A stretch of DNA of 64,000 nt. Source: Tsukamurella paurometabola DSM 20162. Lineage in GTDB: Bacteria > Actinomycetota > Actinomycetes > Mycobacteriales > Mycobacteriaceae. The position numbers were made by a program, and so were the translations under genes. The notes under the pieces are model-generated. The model was not told the origin of the DNA. It saw only the letters and a list, made by a program, of their open reading frames with translations, and searched no databases. Where the stretch lies: the NCBI RefSeq assembly GCF_000092225.1, contig NC_014158.1:1488001-1552000 (forward strand), read 5' to 3'. Shown piece by piece: positions 24,489 through 33,214 of this stretch (positions are counted from its first letter, which is position 1; every line of letters starts with the position of its first letter).

Positions 24489-25221
24489 ACAGCTCCGCGG
24501 CCCGCTCGGCCAGCGCCGATTGCAGCAACGGGCCGAAGCTGATCCGGCCCACGCCCAGGGATGCGAGGTGTGCCAGATCGCCGGTGGCCGGGTGCGCGAT
24601 GGCGTTCACCGGCAAAGGCAGTTCATCGGCGAGGCGGCGTTGCACCTCGTCGTCGTGGTACCCCACCGGATACAGCGAGTCGGCACCGGCTTCGGCGCAC
24701 AACGTGAGCCTGGCGATCGCATCGGCGACCCGGCCTGCCGGATCGCCGATCTTGCGGAGGATCACATCGGTGCGGGCGTTGATGACCACCGGTACTTCGG
24801 CGGCATCGGCCGCGGCGCGGAGTGCGGCGATCAGATCGGCGTGCTCCTGCGGATCGCGCAGCCGATCGCCGTCCTTATGCACGGTGTCCTCGATGTTCAG
24901 GCCCACGGCACCGGCGGCGAGCAACCCGTCGATCAGCACGGCGGGTGGCTCGCCATAACCGGATTCGATGTCGACGGACACGGGCACGTGAACCGCGCGG
25001 GTGATCTCCGAGACCCGGGACATCGCCTCGGAGAAGGTCATGCCCTCGCCGTCGGCGCGGCCGATCGACTCGGCGAGAGGATGGCTGCCGACGGTGAGCG
25101 CCGCGAATCGTGAGGAGGCTGACCTCGCCGACCAGGCGTCCCATACCGTGGGAAGGACCACCGGGTCGCCCTTGACGTGCAGTGACTTGAGTGCGGACGC
25201 GAGTGCGGCGAGATCGCTCAT
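24472..25221 (-). CDS. Isocitrate lyase/PEP mutase superfamily protein
   Basis: ATG 25221 gives 249 residues. The TIM-barrel markers are clear: LPTVWDAWSAR at the start, VSVDIESGYG (metal-binding D/E), GLNIEDT, VVINARTDV and a late SLYPVG. Members lyse or rearrange C-C or C-P bonds of phosphonopyruvate or carboxylic acids. The active-site loop is not diagnostic of one substrate. Its 3' end overlaps the convergent peptidase by 17 bp. Confidence 0.85.
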   Translation of the reverse strand: MSDLAALASALKSLHVKGDPVVLPTVWDAWSARSASSRFAALTVGSHPLAESIGRADGEGMTFSEAMSRVSEITRAVHVPVSVDIESGYGEPPAVLIDGLLAAGAVGLNIEDTVHKDGDRLRDPQEHADLIAALRAAADAAEVPVVINARTDVILRKIGDPAGRVADAIARLTLCAEAGADSLYPVGYHDDEVQRRLADELPLPVNAIAHPATGDLAHLASLGVGRISFGPLLQSALAERAAELFTRWE

Positions 25222-25270
25222 ACCCACTGTCTACCCGGAGAACGCGGCGGCGGGAAGACCTTTGCAGCCG

Positions 25271-25910
25271 TTATGTGATTCGAGACGGGATGAGGCTCGC
25301 CACACCGTCTTCGACCAGCAGAGCCTGGTCGTCGTTGACGCGGGTCAGCGGGTACCGATCGCCCGTAGGTCTCGACCACCTCGTCGATCAGGGACCGCGG
25401 ATACGGGGGCAGCGCGCCGTCGGCGTGCGGGATGACGACGGTGTCCACCAAGCCGAGACCGGTGTAGTCGGTGACCTCGGGTGTCTCGTTCGGATCGTCG
25501 AGCGGGGCGACGGGTTCGATGGTGGGCCCGGCGACCACGGACCCGGCGCTGAGCCCCACGTAAGGCAATCCGGACCGTACGCGGCGCGTGAGGACCTCGC
25601 CGGTGCCGTTGCTCCGTAGCGAGCCGAGCAGCGCGAACGTATGGCCCCCAGCGAGATACACGGCGTCGACCGAATCGAGGTCCGAATCGAAGTCGCGGGA
25701 ATCGGCGTACCTGCGCACCGACATCCGCGTAAGCCGAAATCCCAGTTCGGTCAGTTGATTCCACTCGAAAGCGTTATACGGTGCATCGGCCACCAGTCGG
25801 GTCGCGTCGTCGATGTAGCCGAGGCGGAGTCCGCTCGGGCGCTGGCCGGTGTGTCGCAGGAGGAACTCCGGCAGGGCGCCGGCGTTCAGAGATAGCAACA
25901 GCAGGTTCAT
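25271..25910 (-). pseudogene. Peptidase S51 (dipeptidase E-like), single-base frameshift
   Basis: The frame from ATG 25910 encodes an S51 peptidase: AVYLAGGHTFALL and the nucleophile elbow GLSAGSVVAG. It becomes nonsensical after VVETYGRS. Removing one C at 25355-25356 restores YPLTRVNDDQALLVEDGV and SLIPSRIT with TAA at 25271-25273, giving about 212 residues. Without correction the frame runs to 25218 with a basic nonsense tail. Family members hydrolyse Asp-X dipeptides or related peptides. This is the second single-base insertion within 2 kb. Confidence 0.82.
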
Positions 25911-25945
25911 GGCCGCAGACTACGGGGTTTGCAAGACTGTGGGGC

Positions 25946-26896
25946 ATGGTCACACGCAGAGGGATCCAGCGCCCGGTCGGCGTGATCGGAGTGTTGGTGG
26001 GACTCGTCCTGGCGGTGACCGGATGCGGAGGGGCCGCCGAGCAGTCCGACGCGAGCCGGTCGATGATCACGGTCGATGCCGCCAACGGCCCCGTCGAAGT
26101 GCCGGCGAACGCTCGCCGCATCGTCTCGCTGGCCCCGACGCACACCGAGACGTTGTTCGCGATCGGCGCCGGTGATCAGGTAGTGGCGGTCGATGACCAA
26201 TCCACGTATCCCGCGCAGGCGCCGCGCACCAAACTCTCCGGTTTCAAGCCGAATGTCGAGGCCATCGCCGGCTACCGCCCCGATCTCGTGGTGGTCTCCG
26301 GCGATCAGGACGGCATCGTCGCCGCGCTGGGGAGGCTGGGCGTACCAGTGCTGGTCGAGCCGGCGGCGAAGAACATCGACCAGGCCTATGAACAGATTCT
26401 CGACCTCGGTGACGCCGTGGGGAAGACGATGGAGGCACGGCGCGTCGTCGCAGGCATGCGTTCCTCCATCGAAGCCACCCTCGCCGCAGCGCCGCGACCC
26501 GCCCGGCAGCTCAGCTACTTCCACGAACTCGACCCACAGTTGTTCACCGTGACCTCGTCGACCTTCATCGGCCAGGTGTACGGAGCCTTCGGACTGCGCA
26601 ACGTCGCCGACGAGGCCGATACCCAGCGCTCGGGCTACCCACAGCTCTCCCGCGAGACCCTCTTGCAGACCGACCCCGATCTGATCTTCCTCGCCGACGC
26701 GCAGTGCTGCGGGCAAGGGCCTGCGACCGTGGCCCAGCGTCCGGGATGGGGAGAGCTGCGGGCAGTTCGGGACGGTGGCGTGATCTCCCTGGACGCCGAC
26801 ATCACCTCCCGCTGGGGTCCGCGCCTGCCCGACTTCTACCGTGCAGTCGGAGACGCCGTGGCAGACGCCGCGCGGAAAGTTCCGGCCGGGCGGTGA
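25946..26896 (+). CDS. Cobalamin/iron-siderophore ABC substrate-binding lipoprotein (BtuF-like)
   Basis: ATG 25946 gives 316 residues. A lipoprotein signal ends in VLAVTGC with the lipidated Cys near 27. The mature part starts with the TroA/FepB pattern (PANARRIVSLAPTHTETLFAIG), has PNVEAIAGYRPDLVVV, and ends with WGELRAVRDGGV. It would bind a corrinoid or ferric siderophore outside the membrane and deliver it to the two downstream gene products. The stop overlaps the permease GTG start (GTGA), so the three genes form one operon. Confidence 0.9.
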   Translation: MVTRRGIQRPVGVIGVLVGLVLAVTGCGGAAEQSDASRSMITVDAANGPVEVPANARRIVSLAPTHTETLFAIGAGDQVVAVDDQSTYPAQAPRTKLSGFKPNVEAIAGYRPDLVVVSGDQDGIVAALGRLGVPVLVEPAAKNIDQAYEQILDLGDAVGKTMEARRVVAGMRSSIEATLAAAPRPARQLSYFHELDPQLFTVTSSTFIGQVYGAFGLRNVADEADTQRSGYPQLSRETLLQTDPDLIFLADAQCCGQGPATVAQRPGWGELRAVRDGGVISLDADITSRWGPRLPDFYRAVGDAVADAARKVPAGR

Positions 26897-27936
26897 CCGC
26901 ACCGTCGCGCGTCTCCGGCCTGCGCCCGGCCACCCTGATCATCGCGGTGATGGTGCTGGTGGCATCCACCGTGCTCGGGCTCCTCGTGGGTGCGGCGGAT
27001 CTGCCGCTGCGCGGGGTTCTGTGGGAGCTCGCAGATCGATTGCCCTTCGTGCACGTTGATTCCGGACTCTCGCGATTGGATCGGAACATACTCATCGAGG
27101 TGCGGCTACCGCGGGTTCTGGCAGCGGCGCTCGTGGGCGGTCTGCTCGCTATCGCGGGCGCCGGCTACCAGGGGGTGTTCCGGAACCCGCTCGCCGACCC
27201 GTACCTGCTGGGCGCCGCGGCGGGTGCCGGCGTGGGAGCCACGGCGACGATCGCGCTGCTCCCCGGTAACCCGGCGGCGACGGTCCCGGTGGCCGCGTTC
27301 GTCGGCGCACTCACCGGAGTGGTACTGGCGTACCTGCTGGGGAGTACAGCTGGCGGCGGCGGGTCGGCCACCCTGATGCTCGCCGGGGTCGCCGTCTCCG
27401 CGTTCCTCGGCGCGGTGCAGACCTTCCTCATGCAGCTCGATTCGCGGGAGCTGCAACGCATCTACTCGTGGGTGCTCGGCGGCGTTGGATCGGCCGACGG
27501 CCCGCTGCTGCTCGCGGTCGCGCCGTATGCGGCGGCTTCCGTGCTCGTGCTCGTGCTCCACGGCCGGCTGCTGGACGTACTGGCCGTGGGGGACGACGAG
27601 GCCACCTCGCTGGGGATCTCGTCGCGCCGCGTGCGGCTGGTGGTGCTGGTCGCCGCATCGCTGGCGACCGCGTGTGCGGTGGCGATCGGTGGGCTGATCG
27701 GGTTCGTGGGCATCGTGGTTCCGCACGTGGTCCGGCGGGTCGCGCGATCGTCGTCCTATCGGGTGGTGCTGCCGCTGTCTCTGGTGGGCGGAGCGGCGTT
27801 CCTGGAGGTTGCCGATGTGATCGCACGTACGGTCGTGGCACCGGGGGAGCTCCCGCTGGGCGTCGTCACCGCCTTCGTCGGCGGTCCCTTCTTCGTTGTG
27901 GTGTTGCGGGCGATGCGGGCACGGGGCGAAGCATGA
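26893..27936 (+). CDS. FecCD/BtuC-family ABC permease
   Basis: The GTG start overlapping the upstream stop gives 347 residues. It has about ten membrane helices, with RLPRVLAAALVGGLLAIAGAGYQGVFRNPLADPYLLG near residue 80 and IGFVGIVVPHVVRRV near 270, both hallmarks of BtuC/FecCD permeases. It forms a homodimeric channel for cobalamin or ferric siderophore. The stop overlaps the ATPase start (ATGA). Confidence 0.93.
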   Translation: MTAPSRVSGLRPATLIIAVMVLVASTVLGLLVGAADLPLRGVLWELADRLPFVHVDSGLSRLDRNILIEVRLPRVLAAALVGGLLAIAGAGYQGVFRNPLADPYLLGAAAGAGVGATATIALLPGNPAATVPVAAFVGALTGVVLAYLLGSTAGGGGSATLMLAGVAVSAFLGAVQTFLMQLDSRELQRIYSWVLGGVGSADGPLLLAVAPYAAASVLVLVLHGRLLDVLAVGDDEATSLGISSRRVRLVVLVAASLATACAVAIGGLIGFVGIVVPHVVRRVARSSSYRVVLPLSLVGGAAFLEVADVIARTVVAPGELPLGVVTAFVGGPFFVVVLRAMRARGEA

Positions 27937-28709
27937 GCATCGAGATCGATTCCCTCGCTGTGCAGCTCGACGGCCGTCCGGTGCTGCGCGGGGTCACGCT
28001 CGGTGCCTCGTCGGGGGAGTGGACCGCGGTGATCGGGCCCAATGGGGCAGGGAAGTCGACGTTACTGCGGGCCGCGCTCGGCCTGGTCCCGAGGCAGGGG
28101 CGGGTCACCGTCGACGGTGCCGATCTGCGTGGGCTCGCCCCGCGCAAGCGGGCCCGGTTGATCGCGTACGCGCCGCAGTCGCCGAATCTGCCCCCGGGTA
28201 TGACAGTGCGCGAATACGCCCTTCTCGGACGTTCGCCGTATATTCCGTACCTCGGTCGCGAGGGTGCGAAGGACCGCCGGATCGTGGCAGACGTACTTGA
28301 TCGATTGGAACTGGGCGACTTCGCCTCCCGGGATCTGGACCGACTATCGGGTGGCGAGCGGCAACGGGTCGTCCTGGCTCGCGCCATCGCTCAGCAGGCG
28401 CCGGTGCTGCTGCTCGACGAGCCCACCACGGCCCTCGACATCGGTCATCAGCAGCAGACGATGGAATTGCTCGACACGCTGCGCCGTGACGATGGTCTCA
28501 CCGTGGTCACCGCTATTCACGATCTGACCTTGGCGGGACAGTATGCAGATCGGTTGGTGCTGTTGGCATCCGGGAAGGTCGCGGCCTCCGGCGGGGCTTC
28601 GGAGGTGTTGACCGCCGCACTGATCGCAGAGCACTTCGGTGCCCGTGTGCACGTCACGACGGGGCCGGACGGACGGCCGATCCTCGGCTTGGAGCGTCCG
28701 AGCACCTAG
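27933..28709 (+). CDS. ABC transporter ATPase (BtuD/FecE-like)
   Basis: The protein has 258 residues. Walker A is GPNGAGKST (about 31-39), the signature LSGGERQR, Walker B VLLLDEPTTALD, and the switch histidine AIHDLTLA. It powers the import system encoded by the two preceding genes, coupled by a 4-bp overlap. No B12 riboswitch or Fur-like box is evident upstream of the operon, so the substrate remains open between cobalamin and siderophore. Confidence 0.93.
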   Translation: MSIEIDSLAVQLDGRPVLRGVTLGASSGEWTAVIGPNGAGKSTLLRAALGLVPRQGRVTVDGADLRGLAPRKRARLIAYAPQSPNLPPGMTVREYALLGRSPYIPYLGREGAKDRRIVADVLDRLELGDFASRDLDRLSGGERQRVVLARAIAQQAPVLLLDEPTTALDIGHQQQTMELLDTLRRDDGLTVVTAIHDLTLAGQYADRLVLLASGKVAASGGASEVLTAALIAEHFGARVHVTTGPDGRPILGLERPST

Positions 28710-28763
28710 GCTCGTCGGAGAGGTCGCAACGTACGGATGGGTCGGAACACGAGGAGGTCGCCT

Positions 28764-29291
28764 GTGGGCGCACGGTTCTACGCGGTGGCGGCGCTGGCCG
28801 TCGGTGCGGTGGCATTGACCGGGTGTTCGTCGACGGTGAGCGGTGATGCGGTGCCGGAGCCCGGTACGCCGGTCACCGAGACCGTGACGGCAGCGCCGAC
28901 CCCCTCGTCGACGGCGCCGCCGAGCAGCCGCGCCACGTCAGTGCCGATCGCGATCCCCGATAACGGGAACGGCTACACGTTCATGCAGACCAAGAGCGGC
29001 AAAGCGCGCTGCCGGGTGAGCACGACCGGCGCCGGCTGCCAGCTTGAATTCGACAAGCCCGGACCGAAGACCGAGACGGGCGATCGTGCCAATGGCGTCA
29101 ACGTTGGCCGCGACGGCACGCTCACCTATGTGCTCGGTGACATCGGCGTCGTGAATCCCGCCACACTCGACTACGCCACGTACACCGCTCGGGGCTGGAC
29201 CATCGAGGCTTCCTTCGAGGGAACCCGGTTCACCAACAACGGAACCGGGCACGGCATGTTCGTCAGCACCACGGGGGCACGCGCGTTCTAA
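28764..29291 (+). CDS. Secreted lipoprotein of unknown function
   Basis: GTG 28764 has GAGGAGG six bases upstream; the frame is open to ATG 28737. It has 175 residues: a lipobox ALTGC (Cys near 21), a Thr/Pro/Ser-rich linker (about 30-65), and a compact domain with cysteines (KARCRVS, GAGCQLEF) and NGTGHGMFVSTTGARAF. The arrangement is like mycobacterial LppP/LprE-type small lipoproteins. No function can be assigned. Its end overlaps the convergent regulator by 4 bp. Confidence 0.75.
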   Translation: MGARFYAVAALAVGAVALTGCSSTVSGDAVPEPGTPVTETVTAAPTPSSTAPPSSRATSVPIAIPDNGNGYTFMQTKSGKARCRVSTTGAGCQLEFDKPGPKTETGDRANGVNVGRDGTLTYVLGDIGVVNPATLDYATYTARGWTIEASFEGTRFTNNGTGHGMFVSTTGARAF

Positions 29292-29803
29292 CGCGGCGTC
29301 GTGATCACGACGACGGCCTCGGCAGGACCGTCGATCGCGGCGAAGCGGTGTGGGCCGTCGCTGGTCCAGATGCATGAATCACCCTGCCGCACCACGGTTT
29401 CGTCGCCGACGGGACCGACGAGCAAGGCTCCGTCGACCAGCGTGAGGTGCTCGCGGACCGCTGGCCCGTGGCCGGGCGAGGTGTGATCTGAGCTCTCCGG
29501 GAACTCCAGGCGAAAGACCTCGACGGTGACGTGCGGCAGGTGCCGCACCGAGAGCAGGACCGTCCGCATGCCGCCGTGTGCCGTGCTGTCCGTTCCGGGG
29601 GACTCGCCGAGCAATGCGGTGAGCGGAACATCGAGCGGGCCGCAGAGGGAGTAGAGCGTCTCGACGGTGGGGTTGCGACCTCCGGCTTCGATCTCGGATA
29701 GCGATCCCTTGCCGACGCCCGCGCGGCGTGCGAGTTCGGACAGGCTGAGGCCGCGTTCGCTGCGGAGCTCACGCAGGCGGCCGCCGACATCGGGGGAGGG
29801 CAT
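29288..29803 (-). CDS. XRE-family regulator with cupin sensor domain
   Basis: The protein has 171 residues. The HTH_3 domain occupies about 8-62 (LRELRSERGLSLSELARRAG, GKGSLSEIEAGGRNPTVETLYSLC), and the cupin domain about 75-168 (HTSPGHGPAVREHLTLVDGALLVGP, later SDGPHRFAAIDG). The cupin probably senses a small ligand. It is divergent from benE-like 29826 with 22 bp between starts, and the symmetric operator at 29815-29849 lies between and over them, so it probably controls the transporter and itself. Confidence 0.9.
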   Translation of the reverse strand: MPSPDVGGRLRELRSERGLSLSELARRAGVGKGSLSEIEAGGRNPTVETLYSLCGPLDVPLTALLGESPGTDSTAHGGMRTVLLSVRHLPHVTVEVFRLEFPESSDHTSPGHGPAVREHLTLVDGALLVGPVGDETVVRQGDSCIWTSDGPHRFAAIDGPAEAVVVITTPR

Positions 29804-29814
29804 GCGTCCATGCT

Positions 29815-29849
29815 ACGTTCTGTTCATGGAACGTTCTGTAATCGGAACG
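29815..29849. promoter_or_regulatory. Three-part symmetric operator between XRE-cupin and benE-like genes
   Basis: ACGTTC-N8-GAACGTTC-N8-GAACG: half-sites at 29815-29820, 29829-29836 and 29845-29849 with constant 8-bp spacing, making two overlapping inverted repeats. The array covers the transporter start codon and lies 12 bp from the regulator start. It is a likely binding site for the XRE-cupin protein. Confidence 0.65.
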
Positions 29850-31037
29850 CCACGGCCGGCGAACGTAGCGGCCGCGGTGCCAATCGGAGCGGGTGTTGTG
29901 TGCGCCCTGGTCGGCTTCACTTCAGCTTTCGCCGTGGTTCTCGCGGGACTGCGGGCGGTCGGTGCGACCCCGGGTCAGGCCGCTTCGGGCCTGCTCGCCG
30001 TCACGGTGACGATGGGTGCGAGCACCGTGTTGCTGTCCTGGCGCTACCGGATGCCGATCACGGTCGCCTGGTCGACGCCCGGTGCCGCGCTGCTGGTGAG
30101 CACCGGAGCGGTGGCGGGCGGCTGGCCCGCGGCGGTGGGTGCGTTCGTGGTGTGCGGTGCCTTTCTGGTGCTGACGGGGCTGTGGCCTGCGCTGGCATCG
30201 CTTGTGCAACGGATTCCGGCTCCGATCGCGCAAGCGATGCTGGCCGGGGTGCTGCTTCCGCTGTGCCTGGCACCGGTGTCTGCGCTGTCGACACATCCGG
30301 TGGCGGTGGCACCTGTCCTCGTGGTGTGGTTGGTTCTGTTGAAAGTGCGCCCGCGGTGGGCGGTTCCGGCCGCGTTCGTGACGGCGCTGGCGGTGATCGG
30401 GGTGTCGTTGGTGCGATCGTCGTCGGTGCCCGCGGTCTCGGCGATGCTGCCCCATCTGGAGTGGACCACGCCCGCGTGGAGCCTGCAGGCGCTCACCGGT
30501 GTGGCGTTGCCGCTGTACATCGTGACCATGGCCTCGCAGAACATTCCTGGCGTTGCGGTGATGTCGACGTACGGCTACACCGTGCCCTGGCGGCCCGCGC
30601 TGACGGTGACCGGGGTGGGGTCGGTACTCGGTGCGCCCCTCGGCGGTCACGCGATCAACTTGGCCGCGATCAGTGCCGCGCTAGCGGCGGGTCCCGATGC
30701 GGGTGACGATCGATCGCGCCGCTGGATCGCGGGCGTGTCGGCGGGGCTCGGATACCTCGTGCTCGGCGTGTTGAGTACAGGCCTGACCGCCGCCGTGCTC
30801 GCAGCGCCCGGCGGGGTGGTGCAGGCCGTGGCGGGCGTGGCGCTGGTCGGCGCATTCGCCGCCGCGTGCGCAGGCGCCATGGCCGACGACGATGCTCGGG
30901 TACCCGCTGCGGTGACCTTCATCGTCGCGGCGTCGGGGACGACGGTGGCCGGGATCGGATCTGCCTTCTGGGCCCTGGTTGTGGGCATCGCGGTGTACTG
31001 GGTGCTCGGCGTGAGGCGACCAGAGGGTACTGTCTAG
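29826..31037 (+). CDS. Benzoate/H+ symporter BenE-family membrane protein
   Basis: ATG 29826 gives 403 residues with about twelve membrane segments. Family motifs include GFTSAFAVVLAGLRAVGATPGQA near 35, WRYRMPITVAWSTPGAALL near 72, and TMASQNIPGVAVM near 235, followed by GHAINLAAI. BenE proteins take up benzoate, but no benzoate catabolic genes are in the window, so the true substrate may differ. The operator overlapping its start argues for control by the divergent cupin regulator. Translation is probably leaderless or nearly so. Confidence 0.88.
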   Translation: MERSVIGTPRPANVAAAVPIGAGVVCALVGFTSAFAVVLAGLRAVGATPGQAASGLLAVTVTMGASTVLLSWRYRMPITVAWSTPGAALLVSTGAVAGGWPAAVGAFVVCGAFLVLTGLWPALASLVQRIPAPIAQAMLAGVLLPLCLAPVSALSTHPVAVAPVLVVWLVLLKVRPRWAVPAAFVTALAVIGVSLVRSSSVPAVSAMLPHLEWTTPAWSLQALTGVALPLYIVTMASQNIPGVAVMSTYGYTVPWRPALTVTGVGSVLGAPLGGHAINLAAISAALAAGPDAGDDRSRRWIAGVSAGLGYLVLGVLSTGLTAAVLAAPGGVVQAVAGVALVGAFAAACAGAMADDDARVPAAVTFIVAASGTTVAGIGSAFWALVVGIAVYWVLGVRRPEGTV

Positions 31038-31057
31038 GCTGGTCGCGCACGCGATCG

Positions 31058-31131
31058 CGGGATGTGGCGCAGCTTGGTAGCGCATTCGCTTTGGGAGCGA
31101 AGGGTCGCAGGTTCAAATCCTGTCATCCCGA
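31058..31131 (+). tRNA. tRNA-Pro(TGG)
   Basis: Acceptor CGGGATG/CATCCCG, D-arm GCGC/GCGC, anticodon stem TTCGC/GCGAA with loop TTTGGGA (anticodon TGG), and T-arm GCAGG-TTCAAAT-CCTGT. All stems pair and CCA is not encoded. It decodes CCA and, by wobble, other CCN codons. It stands alone between benE and the SnoaL-like gene. Confidence 0.97.
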
Positions 31132-31150
31132 CAATTCGTCAGTGTGGTGG

Positions 31151-31573
31151 TCACGAGGGCAGGGTGTTCGTGACAGGTGTGTTCTGGGCGGCGGCGAGCC
31201 ACCAGTGATCACCGCGGCGCACGAGCACGTACATCGCTACCTCGCTGAACCGGCCATTGAGGGCTGATCGGCGGATCTGAGCGACGACCACGCCCGGGGC
31301 GGGGCTGATCGCGTTGATCAGCTCGAACCGGGACTCGGGTTGGACGGGAACGCCATTCATCATCCGATGGTGCGCCTCGTTCAGATCGGTGAACCCGGAC
31401 ACCCACTGCCCCTTTGGCGTGCCCCACAGGATGTCTGCCGCGAAGAACGCGTCGTACCGATCCGCATCGCCGGAATCGAAGCCGGACTGCAAGGTAGCGA
31501 TCAGATCGGTGATCACCGTAGCGGCTGCTGGGTTGGAGGTATCGAGGTTCGCGCGTGCCGGTCGATTGGTCAT
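31151..31573 (-). CDS. SnoaL-like / SgcJ-EcaC-type NTF2-fold protein
   Basis: The protein has 140 residues. ATVITDLIATLQSGFDSGDADRYDAFFAADILWGTPKGQWVSG is the usual opening of NTF2-fold proteins of the SgcJ/EcaC/DUF4440 group, and the closing strands (VAMYVLVRRGDHWWLAAAQNTPV) fit. Such proteins are small cone-shaped enzymes or ligand binders; none of the residues points to a reaction. Confidence 0.82.
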   Translation of the reverse strand: MTNRPARANLDTSNPAAATVITDLIATLQSGFDSGDADRYDAFFAADILWGTPKGQWVSGFTDLNEAHHRMMNGVPVQPESRFELINAISPAPGVVVAQIRRSALNGRFSEVAMYVLVRRGDHWWLAAAQNTPVTNTLPS

Positions 31574-31789
31574 TCCCCGACGCTATGACCTCAACTGATG
31601 TCGAGGTCAACGCCGCCGCGCCGGTGCCGGTCGTCGACCGGTTGATGCGCGTCTTTCCGGACCACGGATATGGACGAGGCCGGTGGCGCCTGTAACGCAC
31701 CCCGGCCTCTGTATCGGTGAGCGGTTTACAGTCACGCTCTCCAGATCTATCGAACACTCTAGCAGATCGTGAACGGACTCCGAAATCGA
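31574..31789. other. Intergenic region, nothing recognised
   Basis: This stretch of 216 bp lies between the SnoaL-like gene's start and the MFS gene's stop. It should hold the promoter of the former on the minus strand. I see no RNA gene, strong hairpin or conserved motif. Confidence 0.5.
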
Positions 31790-33115
31790 TTATCGAACGG
31801 CGGCTGTCACCCGCCGACGGATCCACACTGTCGCGGCCACCGAAACCACTGCTGTCGCAGCCAGATAACCGGCGGCGGACCAGGGCGCACCGTCGGCGCC
31901 GTGGATCAGGGCGGTCAGAATCAGCGGAGTGAGGCCGGAAGCGTAGATACCCGAGAATTGATAGACCACCGACAGGCCCGTGTACCGCACCTCGGTGGGG
32001 AACAGGCCCGCGAAGAACGTGCCCTGGGCCGAGTAGAAGACTCCGTGGACGAATCCGAACACCACCACCAGTCCCACCGTGAACCACACGATCGATCCGG
32101 TGCCGAATAGTGCGAATACCGGGAAGACGGCCAATCCGTAGAGCGCCACTCCGATTCCGTAGATCAGGCCTGCCCCGTAGCGATCCACGAGCACACCGCC
32201 GACCGGGATCACGACCGCCATCACCAGTGCCGCCAGGGTTACCGCCAGTAGAACCTCGACCTTGTTCATCGCGAGCGTTGCGGTGGCGTAAGTGATCGCG
32301 AAGACGCCCCAGGCATTGAACGCACTGCCCTCCGCCCACCGTGCGAGGCATCCGGCGATCGTGTTGCGCCGCAACGTCGGATCGCCGAGCAGCTGGCGCA
32401 GTGGTGTTCGGGTGGTGTCCAGTGACGCCCTCGCCGCCACGAACGCCGGCGTCTCGTCGACCGCCAGCCGCACCACGATGCCGATGATCACCAGCACGAT
32501 CGACACCGCGAACGCGATGCGCCAGCCGAACCGGAGGAACTGATCGTCGTCGAACACGGTTTGCAAGAGCGCGAAAACGGCGGTCCCCAAACCCAGACCG
32601 AGGGCGAGCCCCACCTGCGGGACGGAACCGAAGCGTCCCTTCTTCCCCGAGGGCGCGTGCTCCACCGCCAGCAGTACCGCGCCCGCCCACTCGCCGCCGA
32701 GAGCGAAACCCTGCACGATTCGCAGGATCAACAGCAGGATCGGAGCCAGAACGCCCACCTGCGCAGCGGTGGGTAGCGCCCCCATCAGTGCGGTCGCCAC
32801 ACCCATCAGCAACATCGTGAGCGCCAGGGTCTGCCGGCGTCCGATCCGATCACCGATGTGCCCGAACACCAGTCCGCCGATCGGTCGCATCACGAAACCC
32901 ACCGCGAAGGTGACGAAACTCAACATGGTGCCCACGAACGAACTCGTGTCCGGGAAGAAGAGTTTGTTGAACACCAGCGAAGCCGCCGTGGAGTAGAGGA
33001 AGAAGTCGTACCACTCCACGGTGGTCCCGAGCAGCGATGCGGCGATCACCCGGCGCAGCTGTGTGTGGTCGGGCGCGGTGGGGCCCGGATCGAGATCGGC
33101 GGTGGCGGTACTCAC
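31790..33115 (-). CDS. MFS transporter, metabolite:H+ symporter (MHS) type
   Basis: The preferred start is GTG 33115, with TAGCTT about seven bases upstream suggesting a leaderless message, giving 441 residues; ATG 33160 would add 15. Twelve membrane helices. MHS markers are ASLLGTTVEWYDFFLYSTAASLVF at the first helix, FGHIGDRIGRRQTL in the 2-3 loop, and GFALGGEWAGAVLL near 155. Relatives import dicarboxylates, shikimate or osmolytes. The substrate here is unknown. Confidence 0.9.
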   Translation of the reverse strand: MSTATADLDPGPTAPDHTQLRRVIAASLLGTTVEWYDFFLYSTAASLVFNKLFFPDTSSFVGTMLSFVTFAVGFVMRPIGGLVFGHIGDRIGRRQTLALTMLLMGVATALMGALPTAAQVGVLAPILLLILRIVQGFALGGEWAGAVLLAVEHAPSGKKGRFGSVPQVGLALGLGLGTAVFALLQTVFDDDQFLRFGWRIAFAVSIVLVIIGIVVRLAVDETPAFVAARASLDTTRTPLRQLLGDPTLRRNTIAGCLARWAEGSAFNAWGVFAITYATATLAMNKVEVLLAVTLAALVMAVVIPVGGVLVDRYGAGLIYGIGVALYGLAVFPVFALFGTGSIVWFTVGLVVVFGFVHGVFYSAQGTFFAGLFPTEVRYTGLSVVYQFSGIYASGLTPLILTALIHGADGAPWSAAGYLAATAVVSVAATVWIRRRVTAAVR

Positions 33116-33214
33116 CGAGCGGAAGCTACGGGCCGCGGCCGGTGAAGTCACTGATTGCACTCGCCGTGATCGCGGGGCGCCGGCGGGCGGTCCTGATCGG
33201 GGCGCGGCCGTGTG

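Noticed and set aside
25221-25946. B12 riboswitch in front of the BtuFCD-like operon
   Set aside because: Less than 40 bp separates the upstream divergent gene from the operon start, and no B12-box sequence is visible.
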